In this document: positions 46,104 through 54,457 of the stretch, one piece after another | Numbering within the stretch: position 1 is the first letter of the stretch | Layout: the number at the start of each line of letters is the position of its first letter | Source of the DNA: DATGZX01 sp035296965 | GTDB taxonomy: Bacteria; Planctomycetota; Planctomycetia; Gemmatales; Gemmataceae | Reading direction: 5' to 3' | DNA length: 64,000 nt | Assembly (NCBI GenBank): GCA_035296965.1 | Contig: DATGZX010000197.1 | Location: 27,698 to 91,697 of the forward strand | Notes under the pieces: generated by a model | Seen by the model: the letters and a program-made list of their open reading frames with translations, nothing else | Database searches by the model: none | Told to the model about the DNA's origin: nothing | Made by a program: the position numbers and the translations under genes

Positions 46104-46855
46104 TGCATTAACCCCAAGTGGGAGGTGGCGGGAATTCGGACGCCGATTCCACCCGGCCTTGAGGGTTTCTCGACAGGCTCGTAGGATATGCTGGGTGCGT
46201 CATAAGGGCCGGAAGCACCCGCCGCCAACCAGGCTGCCGGCGTTTTCACTTCTACCAACAAATCTTGGCGGGAGACAAGAGGTTTGCCATCCGCACAAAA
46301 AACCAACATTTTGGCGGGTTTTAATCTCTCCCATGTGCAAGCCGCGCCAGCTGCGCTTTTGACTAATCTGTGGCAATTGTGAAATAGTGGCACTTGGCGC
46401 ACCGGGCGTTGATCGGCACAAAGTCTGGGCATCTGGCAGCAACCAGAATCACGAATGGTGCCTCCGCATCATCATGGGCGGCAATCCGGCAGAGCCTTGG
46501 CAAATCAGAGCCTTCGTCTTTCCGAAAGGGCAAGATTATGTCGAGTTTTTTGGAGTGCCCCCTCAACAAGCATGAGCAAATCGGTTTGTAACACGCTCTC
46601 CTCAGAACCCCCCACGATCTCCGCAACTGCGCCTGTGATGTAGCGGTGTGGTGTTGAGGCGAATGGGCCAAGGAGTTGGCTTTCAGAGCCTTGGTCTTGG
46701 CAAGAAAACCGTGGCAGAGGCGGCAGAGAATCGGTTGGAAACCACGCGAAATCTCCGTAAAATAAGGAAACCAAGCTGGCCGGAGATCACTCTCTGCCCG
46801 CCGTAAGTTGAGGAGAGGATTGTAGCTAGGGCGATGCCTTGCGAAGCATGTTCGC
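46104..46855. other. right part of the island, no certain gene
   Basis: Several short overlapping ORFs occur on both strands (for example minus 46505-46774 and 46363-46671), but none has a protein-like pattern that survives comparison; they may be remnants of a decayed gene. A short inverted repeat GCGAA/TTCGC (46841-46855) abuts the right attachment repeat and could be a recombinase arm site. Confidence 0.3.
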
Positions 46856-46901
46856 GACTCATAATCCCTTGGTTACAGGTTCGAATCCTGTTGGGCCCAA
46901 T
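46856..46901 (+). repeat. attR: 46-bp copy of the tRNA-Met 3' part
   Basis: This is identical to 42944-42989. It contains the anticodon loop, T arm and 3' acceptor strand but has no 5' half, so it is not a functional tRNA. The flanking sequence on its left is unlike the tRNA. Confidence 0.85.
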
Positions 46902-46945
46902 GACTTCTGTCAGATTTCACGGGTGACTTCCGTCAGATTTCACGG
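46901..46945. repeat. tandem pair of a 22-bp repeat next to attR
   Basis: TGACTTCTGTCAGATTTCAC plus GG (46901-46922) is repeated with one mismatch at 46924-46945 at a 23-base period, directly outside the right att repeat. Its function is unknown; it could be a recombinase-related or replication-slippage repeat. Confidence 0.6.
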
Positions 46946-47260
46946 TTTGGCCTTGTCTCCATAGACAACAGTGAACCCTTCTCGGCAGTCATCGAGCACT
47001 CTCGCGGGCCCGCGACCTGTGGCTTCCAGCCAGTCGAGAAAGTCTTCAGCTTCCGATTTTGTCAGTCCGGACTTGGCTCCCGAGGATGGATAATTTCCTT
47101 CCTTTGTCGTGAACGAATCTTGCAGCCAGGTAGATCGAGACCCTGTTGCAAGAATGCGGCGACTCTTCGTTTGCCCAGTCGTCCGAACTGGCCACACGAT
47201 CCGCAAGGTGCTGGCGACCATCACCGCAAGGACTCCACCTACTACAAGTAGCTTGCCCAT
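46940..47260 (-). CDS. small membrane-anchored protein with planctomycete-type C-terminal motif
   Basis: The 106-aa protein has an N-terminal hydrophobic helix (about residues 3-24), a basic linker and a C-terminal motif 'LTKSEAEDFLDWLEATGRG' followed by 'GFTVVYG'. This is a pattern I recognise from short planctomycete proteins that pair an 'AED-LDWLE' helix with a final beta-strand. Its function is unknown. It starts at ATG 47260 and its 3' end reaches into the tandem repeat beside attR, so the island boundary may have truncated or replaced its original downstream neighbour. Confidence 0.6.
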   Translation of the reverse strand: MGKLLVVGGVLAVMVASTLRIVWPVRTTGQTKSRRILATGSRSTWLQDSFTTKEGNYPSSGAKSGLTKSEAEDFLDWLEATGRGPARVLDDCREGFTVVYGDKAKP

Positions 47261-47609
47261 GGCGCACCCCGTTCGGTTATTGCATCAGCTGCTCTGTCCG
47301 GGAGCAAGGAGGAAAAAGGTACGATTCACCAACCAAGGCCGAGCATGACCGGAGATTCCTGCGCTCCTGGCCAATGGGGCCCAACGGGTTAAATTCAAGC
47401 AAATTTTATGCCAAGAACGAAATGGCTAACGCAACCGCAGCAGCAGCAAATCGAGCTGCCGATTTAGTGTCGGGACGGCCGAGGACCCGATCTGGTTCTG
47501 CGGATCTCACCCGTTCGACCTGATTCCGCCTTTCCAAATCCCTTTGGAAAGCGCAGAATCTGCCCTCTGCTAAGGCGCGACGCCCACGGAACCGGAGGGA
47601 GCCGGCCGC
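47261..47609. other. divergent intergenic region, no gene seen
   Basis: About 350 bases lie between the small membrane protein and the polytopic protein at 47610. Overlapping ORFs here are short and without protein-like composition. No promoter box pair stands out. Confidence 0.3.
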
Positions 47610-48758
47610 ATGTATGAACTCGCTTTACCTTGTCGTCCGGCCGCCACACTTAATGTTTCCCTTTGGCTGAAGCCCGTCGCAATTACGTTGCTGCTCCACG
47701 TGACTCTGATGTGCGGTTACGTCACGCTTTGGGGAGGCGATGTGTCAGCGCTGGTGTGCGCCGATCAGAGCAAAATCGGCCGCTGGCCCTACGAAGAAGT
47801 GACCACAGGTTTCAAAACCGGTGGCTTCGATGGCCAATTCTACTACACGCTGGCGCGCGCTCCCTGGCAGCTGCAGAAGGCGTTCATCGACCTGCCTCCT
47901 TTGCGTCATTCCCGGATTCTATTCCTGGCTCTGGGCTGGCTCTTGAGTGCAGGTGGCGATCCCGTGTTGCTTCTCTGGGCACTCCCAGCCCTTAACCTGG
48001 CATGCATTTGCGGCTTAAGCGGCTTGGGCGCCGTCTATGCCAGTCATCATGGCCGAAGCCCTCTCTGGGGATGCCTGCTGCCGATTGTCGTGAACGCCGC
48101 GGCACCCGCGCTGCGCGATTTGACCGATCCTCTAGCAACCTTCGCGGTCACCGGCTTTCTGATGTCCTGGCTCCTGGGCCAAGGCCAGCGCGCCCAGTGC
48201 GCGTGGGCACTCGCGGCGATGCTGAGCCGGGAGCAAAACGTTGCCATTGTGCTAATCGTGCTGGGGAATGCGTTGACGAAACGGCTTTGGCAACGCTCAC
48301 TGTGGCTGGCGGCAGCCTTGGCGATTTTTCTAGCTTGGATGGCGACCCTCCGTCACGCATACGGTGCCTGGCCGTTCCTGTCCGGGAACCTGGCGTTGCC
48401 GTTTGCGGGAATCATTTACCGGCTTATGCATGGAAACGGCATTGTCGGCTCTCACTCGATACCCATTCACATGCTGGCCATTGGCTTTCTGTTGCTGCAA
48501 GTAGGGCTCAGCATTTGCATGATATTCCTTCGCGCAGAGCATACTGTTCTGTTCATTGCACTGGCCGGAGTGATCCTTGTCACCTTGGCTGGGATACCCA
48601 TCTATATGAACGGACAAAGCTACACCCGCGTATTCCTTTGGATGCCTCTGGCAATCTGGTTCTGGAGCATGCAGACTGGGCGCAGTTGGCCGGTTTGGCT
48701 GCTCACCCCCGCTTTCCTGTGGCCCTGTTTCGCTCTCGTGCAAGTGTGGCAATCTTGA
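47610..48758 (+). CDS. polytopic membrane protein, possibly GT-C-like
   Basis: The 382-aa protein has about nine hydrophobic segments spread from residue 20 to the C-terminus. The loop after the first helix carries 'GGFDGQFYYTLARAPWQ', resembling the 'DGQFYY-LARDP' loop of GT-C-like glycan-polymer membrane proteins, which makes a role in cell-surface glycan synthesis plausible. No other catalytic motif is visible. ATG 47610 is the first start; the next gene (48895) is 136 bases away on the same strand. Confidence 0.6.
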   Translation: MYELALPCRPAATLNVSLWLKPVAITLLLHVTLMCGYVTLWGGDVSALVCADQSKIGRWPYEEVTTGFKTGGFDGQFYYTLARAPWQLQKAFIDLPPLRHSRILFLALGWLLSAGGDPVLLLWALPALNLACICGLSGLGAVYASHHGRSPLWGCLLPIVVNAAAPALRDLTDPLATFAVTGFLMSWLLGQGQRAQCAWALAAMLSREQNVAIVLIVLGNALTKRLWQRSLWLAAALAIFLAWMATLRHAYGAWPFLSGNLALPFAGIIYRLMHGNGIVGSHSIPIHMLAIGFLLLQVGLSICMIFLRAEHTVLFIALAGVILVTLAGIPIYMNGQSYTRVFLWMPLAIWFWSMQTGRSWPVWLLTPAFLWPCFALVQVWQS

Positions 48759-48894
48759 TCCCGCTCTTTTCCCCGGCGGGGCGCTGCTGGTCGGAAGGCT
48801 TGTGTCCCTGCTGGCAGACAGCGGCCCAGTTCATCCCACGCTAGAATGGTGCAATTGGTTCAATCGGGATTGAGACCAGTGGAAGGACCATTCT

Positions 48895-50907
48895 ATGCGG
48901 TTCGTCACCCATCCGAGTGTGCTTGCAATTGGCCTGCTTTGCATCCACGCGGCTGCCGGTCAGCAGAGTAATAATCAAGCGGCCGCCAGCCGGCTGGGTC
49001 TTCGAACCACGCAAAGTGCCGACGCTGGACAAATCGGGCCCGCAGCGGGTGCACTGGCGATCTGGAAAGCAGCTCCCGGCTGGCTGACGCGCGGCTTGGT
49101 GCTGCCCCTGGGCGCTGCCAAGGGAGCGCTGCAAATCGGCGATCTTCCCACGCAAAATGACGTTTTAATGCGTTGGCCGGATGGATCGATTGGTCACGTC
49201 GTCCTCACGGCAAAGATTCCCGCAGAAGGCCGCTTTGCTATTCATCCGGGAACTGAAGCTGCCGGATCCTTCGCCCCAAACCTGATCGCCTGCTCGGTCG
49301 AGTTTGTCACGCCAGCGGGTACATTTGTTGCCAAGATGCCCACGACTTTACCTGCAGTCCCCGACTATTGGTTCCAGGGGCCGCTCATGCAGAATCAGCG
49401 ATTTCAGGTAGCGCCGGTCGACGGCTCGGGCAATGCCCATTCGCTACTGCGGGTATGGTTCGATGCCCATTGCTATCAAGACGGGACAGGCACGATCGAT
49501 GTAATTGTGAACAATTTTCTCGACGTGAAACAAGCAGAAGCGGTCACTTATGACGTAACTGTGCAGGTCGATGGAAAGACAGTTTTTTCCCAGGCGGGCG
49601 TCACGCACAACTGGCGCTGTCGCTGGGCGGGGACATGGCCGGCGCGCAGCTTTACGGAAAGTACCGCGGTCGCGGACTTCGAGCCATTTGTCAGGGCGCA
49701 CGCGATGCCTCGGTTTTTGCACACTGTCCCAAGCGATTATCCTGCTCCAACCGGAGACAAGTTCAGCATTTTGCGCGAAGGTTACCTTTGGCCCTTCATG
49801 CCCGAGCACGGTGGAGGCGGCAGACCTGAGGATGCGCCGCAGACCTACTGGGTCGCACGATGGCTGGCGCACCCGGAAAGTAAAGTTCTCGAAAAGGCGA
49901 CCATCCGTAGCGGCGACCTGGCTGGTTCATGGCCCGTACATATTTGCCATGCCGATGGCAGCGACATCACGATCGACAAATACCCACTCTGGCGCATGGA
50001 CCGTGCGGGCCGACCGCCAGGGCAAGGTCCGCAGGCAGCCCCTCCATGGCGCGGCTCAATCCCGCGCTTGGTGCCGGACAACGCTCATCAACCCCCGCTT
50101 CTCGCGCTGCTGCCCTACCTGGTCACTGGCCGACGGTACTACTGTGAAGAACTGGCCTATTGGGCCAACTTTTGCCTTCTCCAAACCAGCCCTGATGCCG
50201 GCGGCGGCGGTAAACGACAAGGTTCCTTGGGCTTGCTCTGGGGACAGGAAGTCCGAGGCTTTGGGTGGGCGCTGCGTAACATTGCCGACGCTGGTAGATG
50301 GCTGCCCGACCGGAGTTCCTGGAAGCGCTATTTCATCGACAAGACCAGGAACAACCTCGCCTGGCTGGACCAGGCGGCCTCGCAACCGACCCAATATGGC
50401 TGTCATTTCCAGCGCTACCTGGCTTCCTATCCGCCTCCCGACAAGGATCGCAACTGGCCTTATGTGATGCTGAACCTCTGGGAGTATTCGATGTTGGCTT
50501 ACGCGATCGACCACGCGAATCAGCTGGGTTTCAGCGGCGGACTCAGCTACCGCGATCAGCTCGCACGCTTCCAGCTCAGTCTGTTTTCGCCGCCATTCGA
50601 CCGCTCCCAATCCTGCCCCTATGAGCTGAAAGTCGGCAAGTACACCGACGCCAAGGGACGGAAGAAGGAAATGTTCAGGACTTTGCAAGAAGCCTGGGAC
50701 GCCACGTACGGCACTGGCGCGCCAGCCACGCGAATCATTGGACATTACGGTGTCAATGCTCGCGTTCTGCTGCAATACGCGGTCGAGCGCAAGATGGAAG
50801 GCGCTGAAACGGCATTACAATACATTGACGACCTCATCCAGCGCCAACGGGGAGAATATGGCATGCCCGATCTGCTTTACCGGAGCGGTTGGGCGATCGT
50901 GCCATGA
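48895..50907 (+). CDS. large secreted protein with RIFT-barrel/lyase-like region
   Basis: The 670-aa protein has a signal peptide (residues 1-22). The N-terminal part contains 'WLTRGLVLPLGAAKGAL' and 'VLMRWPDGSIGHVVL', which resemble the opening of PcRGLX/YetA-type RIFT-barrel polysaccharide lyases. The C-terminal half is helical and Trp/Tyr-rich ('YVMLNLWEYSMLAYAIDHANQ'), compatible with an (alpha/alpha) toroid as in polysaccharide lyases. The function is therefore probably polysaccharide binding or cleavage, but the family call is by pattern only. It converges with a truncated HTH gene, with a 31-base overlap of the ends. Confidence 0.5.
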   Translation: MRFVTHPSVLAIGLLCIHAAAGQQSNNQAAASRLGLRTTQSADAGQIGPAAGALAIWKAAPGWLTRGLVLPLGAAKGALQIGDLPTQNDVLMRWPDGSIGHVVLTAKIPAEGRFAIHPGTEAAGSFAPNLIACSVEFVTPAGTFVAKMPTTLPAVPDYWFQGPLMQNQRFQVAPVDGSGNAHSLLRVWFDAHCYQDGTGTIDVIVNNFLDVKQAEAVTYDVTVQVDGKTVFSQAGVTHNWRCRWAGTWPARSFTESTAVADFEPFVRAHAMPRFLHTVPSDYPAPTGDKFSILREGYLWPFMPEHGGGGRPEDAPQTYWVARWLAHPESKVLEKATIRSGDLAGSWPVHICHADGSDITIDKYPLWRMDRAGRPPGQGPQAAPPWRGSIPRLVPDNAHQPPLLALLPYLVTGRRYYCEELAYWANFCLLQTSPDAGGGGKRQGSLGLLWGQEVRGFGWALRNIADAGRWLPDRSSWKRYFIDKTRNNLAWLDQAASQPTQYGCHFQRYLASYPPPDKDRNWPYVMLNLWEYSMLAYAIDHANQLGFSGGLSYRDQLARFQLSLFSPPFDRSQSCPYELKVGKYTDAKGRKKEMFRTLQEAWDATYGTGAPATRIIGHYGVNARVLLQYAVERKMEGAETALQYIDDLIQRQRGEYGMPDLLYRSGWAIVP

Positions 50908-51113
50908 ATCACGAGACCGTCTGGTGTGCAGCGACGCTTGCCACGCAATAGTTGAGAGAGCGTCGCGTGGTCTATTGCCAAAAACTTGGCGAAGGCGCGC
51001 AGCGAATACTGAGCGTTGCCGGCGCAGCGCCGGCCGAGCTCTGCCTGCAGATAAAGCCGGAAGGTGCTTGACGCGGTCGAGCAGAGAGGGGTGGCCTTGG
51101 CTTTCTTGTTCAC
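50877..51113 (-). pseudogene. truncated HTH (XRE-like) protein
   Basis: The first 60 residues, with 'FRLYLQAELGRRCAGNAQYS' and 'FAKFLAIDHATLSQLLRGKRR', read as a DNA-binding helix-turn-helix typical of planctomycete regulators and antitoxins. After GKRR the sequence changes abruptly to an unrelated 17-residue tail that runs into the antisense 3' end of the secreted protein. The C-terminus was therefore lost, probably by a rearrangement at about 50935. Confidence 0.55.
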
Positions 51114-51206
51114 CGGGTCAATGTTAGCGAAACCGAAGATGGAGCGACAGCGGCTGCGCGCGGAAAGTGGGGCAGGATGCTTGCCCCGCTATCGAGGCAA
51201 CGAGAC

Positions 51207-51398
51207 TCAAGGGGTGGGCTTCTTCTCTTGATCGGGCTGCTGCTCCCGCTCGAGCAGCGCTGTCGTCAACTCTACGATGGCTTCGCAGAGTTCTCGAACG
51301 GCAAGCTTCGGATCGGTGCGGTATGTTGCAGACTTTGCCAGTCGCTGCGCGAACTCGAGCTTACCAATATAGGTTGTCGGCCTGCTAAAGTCGGCCAT
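51207..51398 (-). CDS. small alpha-helical protein, unknown function
   Basis: The 63-aa charged protein has a predicted helix ('LAVRELCEAIVELTTALLERE') and a polar Gln/Lys/Pro tail. There is no signal or membrane segment. I do not recognise it; a short regulatory or antitoxin-like protein is possible. It lies between the truncated HTH gene and a Pmp3-like peptide, all on the minus strand. Confidence 0.4.
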   Translation of the reverse strand: MADFSRPTTYIGKLEFAQRLAKSATYRTDPKLAVRELCEAIVELTTALLEREQQPDQEKKPTP

Positions 51399-51414
51399 CG
51401 GTGGATCCTTTCAG

Positions 51415-51615
51415 TCAGTCCTTCCGCAGAGCGCGAATCACCTCGCGGTTCCTCTGCTCCCCGTGATAATCGGAAACGACGAGAACGGCCCAGATAGAGG
51501 CCACAGGCCAGCCGATGCAAGTAAGCATGAGGATGGCACAAATGATCGCCTGGCCTACCTTGCCGCAAAGTGCCATTCCTAGCGGCGGCAACAGAATCGC
51601 AACGACGTACCGCAT
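51415..51615 (-). CDS. YqaE/Pmp3 family membrane peptide
   Basis: The 66-aa protein has two hydrophobic helices ('YVVAILLPPLGMALC' and 'AIICAILMLTCIGWPVASIWAVL', fragments) separated by a short loop, the layout of Pmp3/YqaE (UPF0057) stress-related membrane proteolipids. ATG 51615 gives the family start 'MRYVVAILLPPLG'; ATG 51636 would add 7 residues. Pmp3 proteins affect membrane potential under salt or cold stress in other organisms; here it is inference by family. Confidence 0.75.
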   Translation of the reverse strand: MRYVVAILLPPLGMALCGKVGQAIICAILMLTCIGWPVASIWAVLVVSDYHGEQRNREVIRALRKD

Positions 51616-51847
51616 CGCCCCATACCCCCTAGGCAACTGGTCGAGGTCGCTCCCAGCCCCAGAGTCTAGCTGGCCAGGTGCCTTCCTTCAATGCCCTTCC
51701 TGCGTAGCCCGTGGCAAGGGCCAAAGTCATCTTCCGGGTGAGCTCCCTGCAATAGACTGTTCGCACCTACGAAGAAGTTATTGAGTTGCAAACCATTCGA
51801 GTGCCCACCATAATGAGCGAACTATCCGCTTCAAGAAGGAGACTTTT

Positions 51848-52942
51848 ATGGGCCTCTTCGATAAGCTGCGCGGCGAACTAATCGACATCATCGAGTGGAC
51901 GGAGCCGGCTCACAATGAAGTCCTGGCGTACCGTTTTCCGCGCTACCAGAATGAAATTAAGATGGGCGCGAAACTGATTGTCCGGGAAGGCCAGGCTGCC
52001 GTCTTCGTCAATGAGGGGCAGCTTGCCGATGTGTTCCGACCCGGTACGTTCACGCTTGAAACTCAAAACCTGCCGATCTTGTCGACCCTGCGCGGCTGGA
52101 AGTACGGCTTCAATTCTCCCTTCAAGGCCGAGGTTTATTTCATCGCCATGCGGCAATGGACCGACCTCAAGTGGGGCACCCAGAACCCGATCATGATGCG
52201 CGACGCCGAGTTCGGACCGGTACGCATCCGCGCGTTCGGCACGTACGCCATGCACGTGGCGGACCCGGCTGTTTTCCTGCGCCAACTGGTGGCGACAAAT
52301 CCCTCGTTCGAGACCTACGAGATCACCAGCCAGCTTCGCAATGTCATCGTCTCTCGCTTCGCCGACATCGCCGGCCAATCCAAGATTCCGGTTTTGGAAT
52401 TGGCAGGCAACTACGAGCGCATGGGACAATTGGCTCAGGCGAAGATAGGTCCCGAACTCGCGGCGATGGGGTTGGCACTCACTGCCTTCTACATTGAAAA
52501 CATCTCGTTGCCTCCGGAAGTCGAGAAGGCTCTCGACAAGCGGACCGAAATGGGCGTCTTGGGCGACATGGGCCAGTACACCCGGTTCCAAACCGCTACC
52601 GCGATCGGCGACGCCGCCAACAATCCCGGCGGGGTTGCGGGAATTGGTGCCGGCCTCGGCGCTGGCATGGCGATGGCTAACCAGATGGCGGGCGCCTTGA
52701 ACACACAGGCGCAGGTGACACCGCCGCCGCTGCCCGGCACGGCTGGCTATTTCATAGCCTTCAACAATACACAGGCTGGACCTTTCGACATGGCCACCCT
52801 GGGGACCAAGGTGCGCGAAGGTGGCCTGGCGCGGTCGACGCTGGTTTGGAAGCAGGGCATGAGCAGTTGGGTAGCGGCTGAGACCGTTCCTGAGTTGCAA
52901 TCGCTCTTCACTTCCGTGCCTCCGCCCTTGCCGCAGCCGTAG
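51848..52942 (+). CDS. SPFH/band-7-type protein with C-terminal GYF_2 domain
   Basis: The 364-aa protein has an SPFH domain of the YdjI type at residues about 20-220 ('GAKLIVREGQAAVFVNEGQL', 'RIRAFGTYAMHV', 'ITSQLRNVIVSRFADIA'). A Gly/Ala-rich spacer (about 245-300) follows, then a GYF_2 domain (about 305-360) starting 'YFIAFNNTQAGPFDMATL' with 'VWKQGMSSWVAA'. SPFH proteins form rings at membranes; this kind lacks a membrane helix. It is the first gene of a co-directional run of membrane proteins, with a clear AAGGAG-like ribosome site. Confidence 0.88.
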   Translation: MGLFDKLRGELIDIIEWTEPAHNEVLAYRFPRYQNEIKMGAKLIVREGQAAVFVNEGQLADVFRPGTFTLETQNLPILSTLRGWKYGFNSPFKAEVYFIAMRQWTDLKWGTQNPIMMRDAEFGPVRIRAFGTYAMHVADPAVFLRQLVATNPSFETYEITSQLRNVIVSRFADIAGQSKIPVLELAGNYERMGQLAQAKIGPELAAMGLALTAFYIENISLPPEVEKALDKRTEMGVLGDMGQYTRFQTATAIGDAANNPGGVAGIGAGLGAGMAMANQMAGALNTQAQVTPPPLPGTAGYFIAFNNTQAGPFDMATLGTKVREGGLARSTLVWKQGMSSWVAAETVPELQSLFTSVPPPLPQP

Positions 52943-52981
52943 GGCCAGCCGATTTGTATTCCAATCCCCAACACAAGGATC

Positions 52982-54457
52982 ATGGCTTCCTCAATGCAGC
53001 CGCCATCAACGCCACCCGCGCAGGGTCTCAATCCGCCGGACAAGCAGCAGCCATCGGTCGCCAAGCTGCCACCGGCGGACCGTAAGTTTCCATGCGGCAA
53101 ATGTGGTGCCCGCCTCGATTTCGACCCCACTTGCCGGTCCCTCAAGTGTCCCTATTGCGGATTCACGGAGGTGATCGAGCCTTCGTCGAAACAGGTCCAA
53201 GAGCGCGACTGGGAAGAATTCTGGAGAACTGCCGGCAGCAATGAGACCACCCTGGCGGGTCGATCCTCTCAGGTCACCTGTTCGGTTTGTGGTGCAGTGG
53301 TTCTTCTCGACGACAAGCTCGCTGCCGATCGTTGCCCTTACTGTGGCACATTCCTCGAGAATAAGCCGGAAGCGGCCAAGGGGATGATCGCGCCCGAGGG
53401 CATCCTGCCGTTTGCCGTTAACGAGAGGCAGGCCGCCCAGGCCTTCAATGGCTGGATCGCCAGCCGGTGGTTCGCTCCGAGCCAGCTCTACCAGTTTGCG
53501 AACCTCGGCAGGCTCTCGGGCGTTTATGTGCCGTTCTGGACTTATGACTCGATGACCTACACGCACTACGTGGGCGAGCGCGGCGATGACTATTTCGAGA
53601 CGGAGACCTACACCGAGCAAGATGCCAATGGTCAAACGGTGACGAAGACGCGCCAGGTCGTCAAGACGCGCTGGATCCCCGTCACTGGCGAAGTCCGCCA
53701 TTTCTTCGACGACGTTTTGATCTGCGCATCGCACAGCGTCGCGGAAGGACATGTCCGTGGCGTGGAACCCTGGGACCTGAAGAAGCTGGAAGGGTTCAAC
53801 GACGAGTTCTTGAGCGGTTTCCAGGCCGAACGCTATGCAATCGGGTTGAAGGAAGGTTTCGAAAAGGCCCGGGCGATCATGGATAATGAAATCCGTTCGC
53901 TTTGCTGCAGGGACATTGGCGGCAACCATCAACGGCTTCACGTCGTGCAGACTCAGCATACCGGCATCACGTTCAAACACTTGCTGCTGCCGGCCTGGCT
54001 GGCAGCTTACCGCTATCGCGATCGGACTTACCAGATTCTGGTCAATGGCCGTACCGGCAAGATCACTGGCGCCCGGCCATACAGCTGGATCAAGATTACG
54101 ATTTTCGTTCTGTTGATCGCAGCGCTCGTTCTGGCCGCAATTCTGATCTTTGGCAAGACCGCGCATGGGGCAATGGCGCCATCGCGAAGCATTGCTCCGC
54201 GAACAGGGCTCGTTGGACGAGCGGCAGGAAACAATCTCCCCTCGCCCCCGCTTCGGGGGAGAGGGGTCGGGGGTGAGGGGGACGAACGATCCCCGGCGAA
54301 GACCCCTCACCCCCGACCCCTCTCCCCGGAGTACCGGGACGAGGGGAGAACAATTGTTGCCGCTCGCCTAGAGTTGTCGAGCGGGGCAGACCCTCAGCTT
54401 GCTCGCGCACTGCGCCTCAGCGGAATGCACGACGATGCCAAGGAGCCCTGCGTGTGA
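52982..54457 (+). CDS. zinc-ribbon protein with C-terminal membrane helix, repeat-altered C-terminus
   Basis: The 491-aa protein has two CXXC zinc-ribbon pairs near the N-terminus ('CGKCGARLDF'...'CPYCGF', and 'CSVCGAVVLL'...'CPYCGTF'). A middle domain of YdjM-like proteins follows ('GVYVPFWTYDSMTYTHYVG', 'FFDDVLICASHSV'), then a transmembrane helix at about residues 365-385. The last roughly 100 residues contain the palindromic repeat at 54208-54384 translated as 'PHPRPLSP'-type sequence; they are not part of the original protein. It is cytoplasmic with a C-terminal anchor. It follows the SPFH gene by 39 bases and overlaps the DUF4178 gene by 4. Confidence 0.8.
   Translation: MASSMQPPSTPPAQGLNPPDKQQPSVAKLPPADRKFPCGKCGARLDFDPTCRSLKCPYCGFTEVIEPSSKQVQERDWEEFWRTAGSNETTLAGRSSQVTCSVCGAVVLLDDKLAADRCPYCGTFLENKPEAAKGMIAPEGILPFAVNERQAAQAFNGWIASRWFAPSQLYQFANLGRLSGVYVPFWTYDSMTYTHYVGERGDDYFETETYTEQDANGQTVTKTRQVVKTRWIPVTGEVRHFFDDVLICASHSVAEGHVRGVEPWDLKKLEGFNDEFLSGFQAERYAIGLKEGFEKARAIMDNEIRSLCCRDIGGNHQRLHVVQTQHTGITFKHLLLPAWLAAYRYRDRTYQILVNGRTGKITGARPYSWIKITIFVLLIAALVLAAILIFGKTAHGAMAPSRSIAPRTGLVGRAAGNNLPSPPLRGRGVGGEGDERSPAKTPHPRPLSPEYRDEGRTIVAARLELSSGADPQLARALRLSGMHDDAKEPCV
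54208..54384. repeat. palindromic interspersed repeat inside a coding region
   Basis: Arms 54256-54280 and 54303-54327 are perfect 25-bp inverted repeats with a 22-base spacer, and secondary hairpins flank them (54208-54222 and 54360-54384). The shorter ends GAGCGGCA (54219) and TGCCGCTC (54358) are also inverted. The translated text is the familiar 'PHPRPLSP' repeat seen in many GC-rich genomes. It entered at the 3' end of the zinc-ribbon gene and extended the protein. Confidence 0.75.

Larger units (their letters stand above)
42944..46901. mobile_element. tRNA-Met-integrated genomic island without integrase
   Basis: A perfect 46-bp direct repeat bounds about 3.9 kb, with the complete tRNA on the left and its 3' copy on the right: the classical footprint of site-specific integration into a tRNA gene. 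Inside are an ORF6N antirepressor remnant, a small planctomycete-type ORF, a C-terminally truncated ParA, unassigned sequence and an AT-rich gene with a nuclease motif. No integrase, excisionase or transposase is visible, so the element is either decayed or relies on a helper recombinase. Base composition changes abruptly at the nuclease gene. Confidence 0.8.

Noticed and set aside
45923..46432. Minus-strand ORF of 169 aa at the 5' side of the nuclease-like gene
   Set aside because: It is out of frame with the AT-rich gene over its overlap and shows no consistent composition.
46363..46774. Short minus-strand ORFs at the right part of the island
   Set aside because: They might be a decayed gene with a frameshift, but neither piece matches a family I recognise, so no feature was called.
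53006..54310. Minus-strand ORF of 434 aa
   Set aside because: It is the shadow of the zinc-ribbon gene on the plus strand, with an Arg/His-rich composition and no domain pattern.
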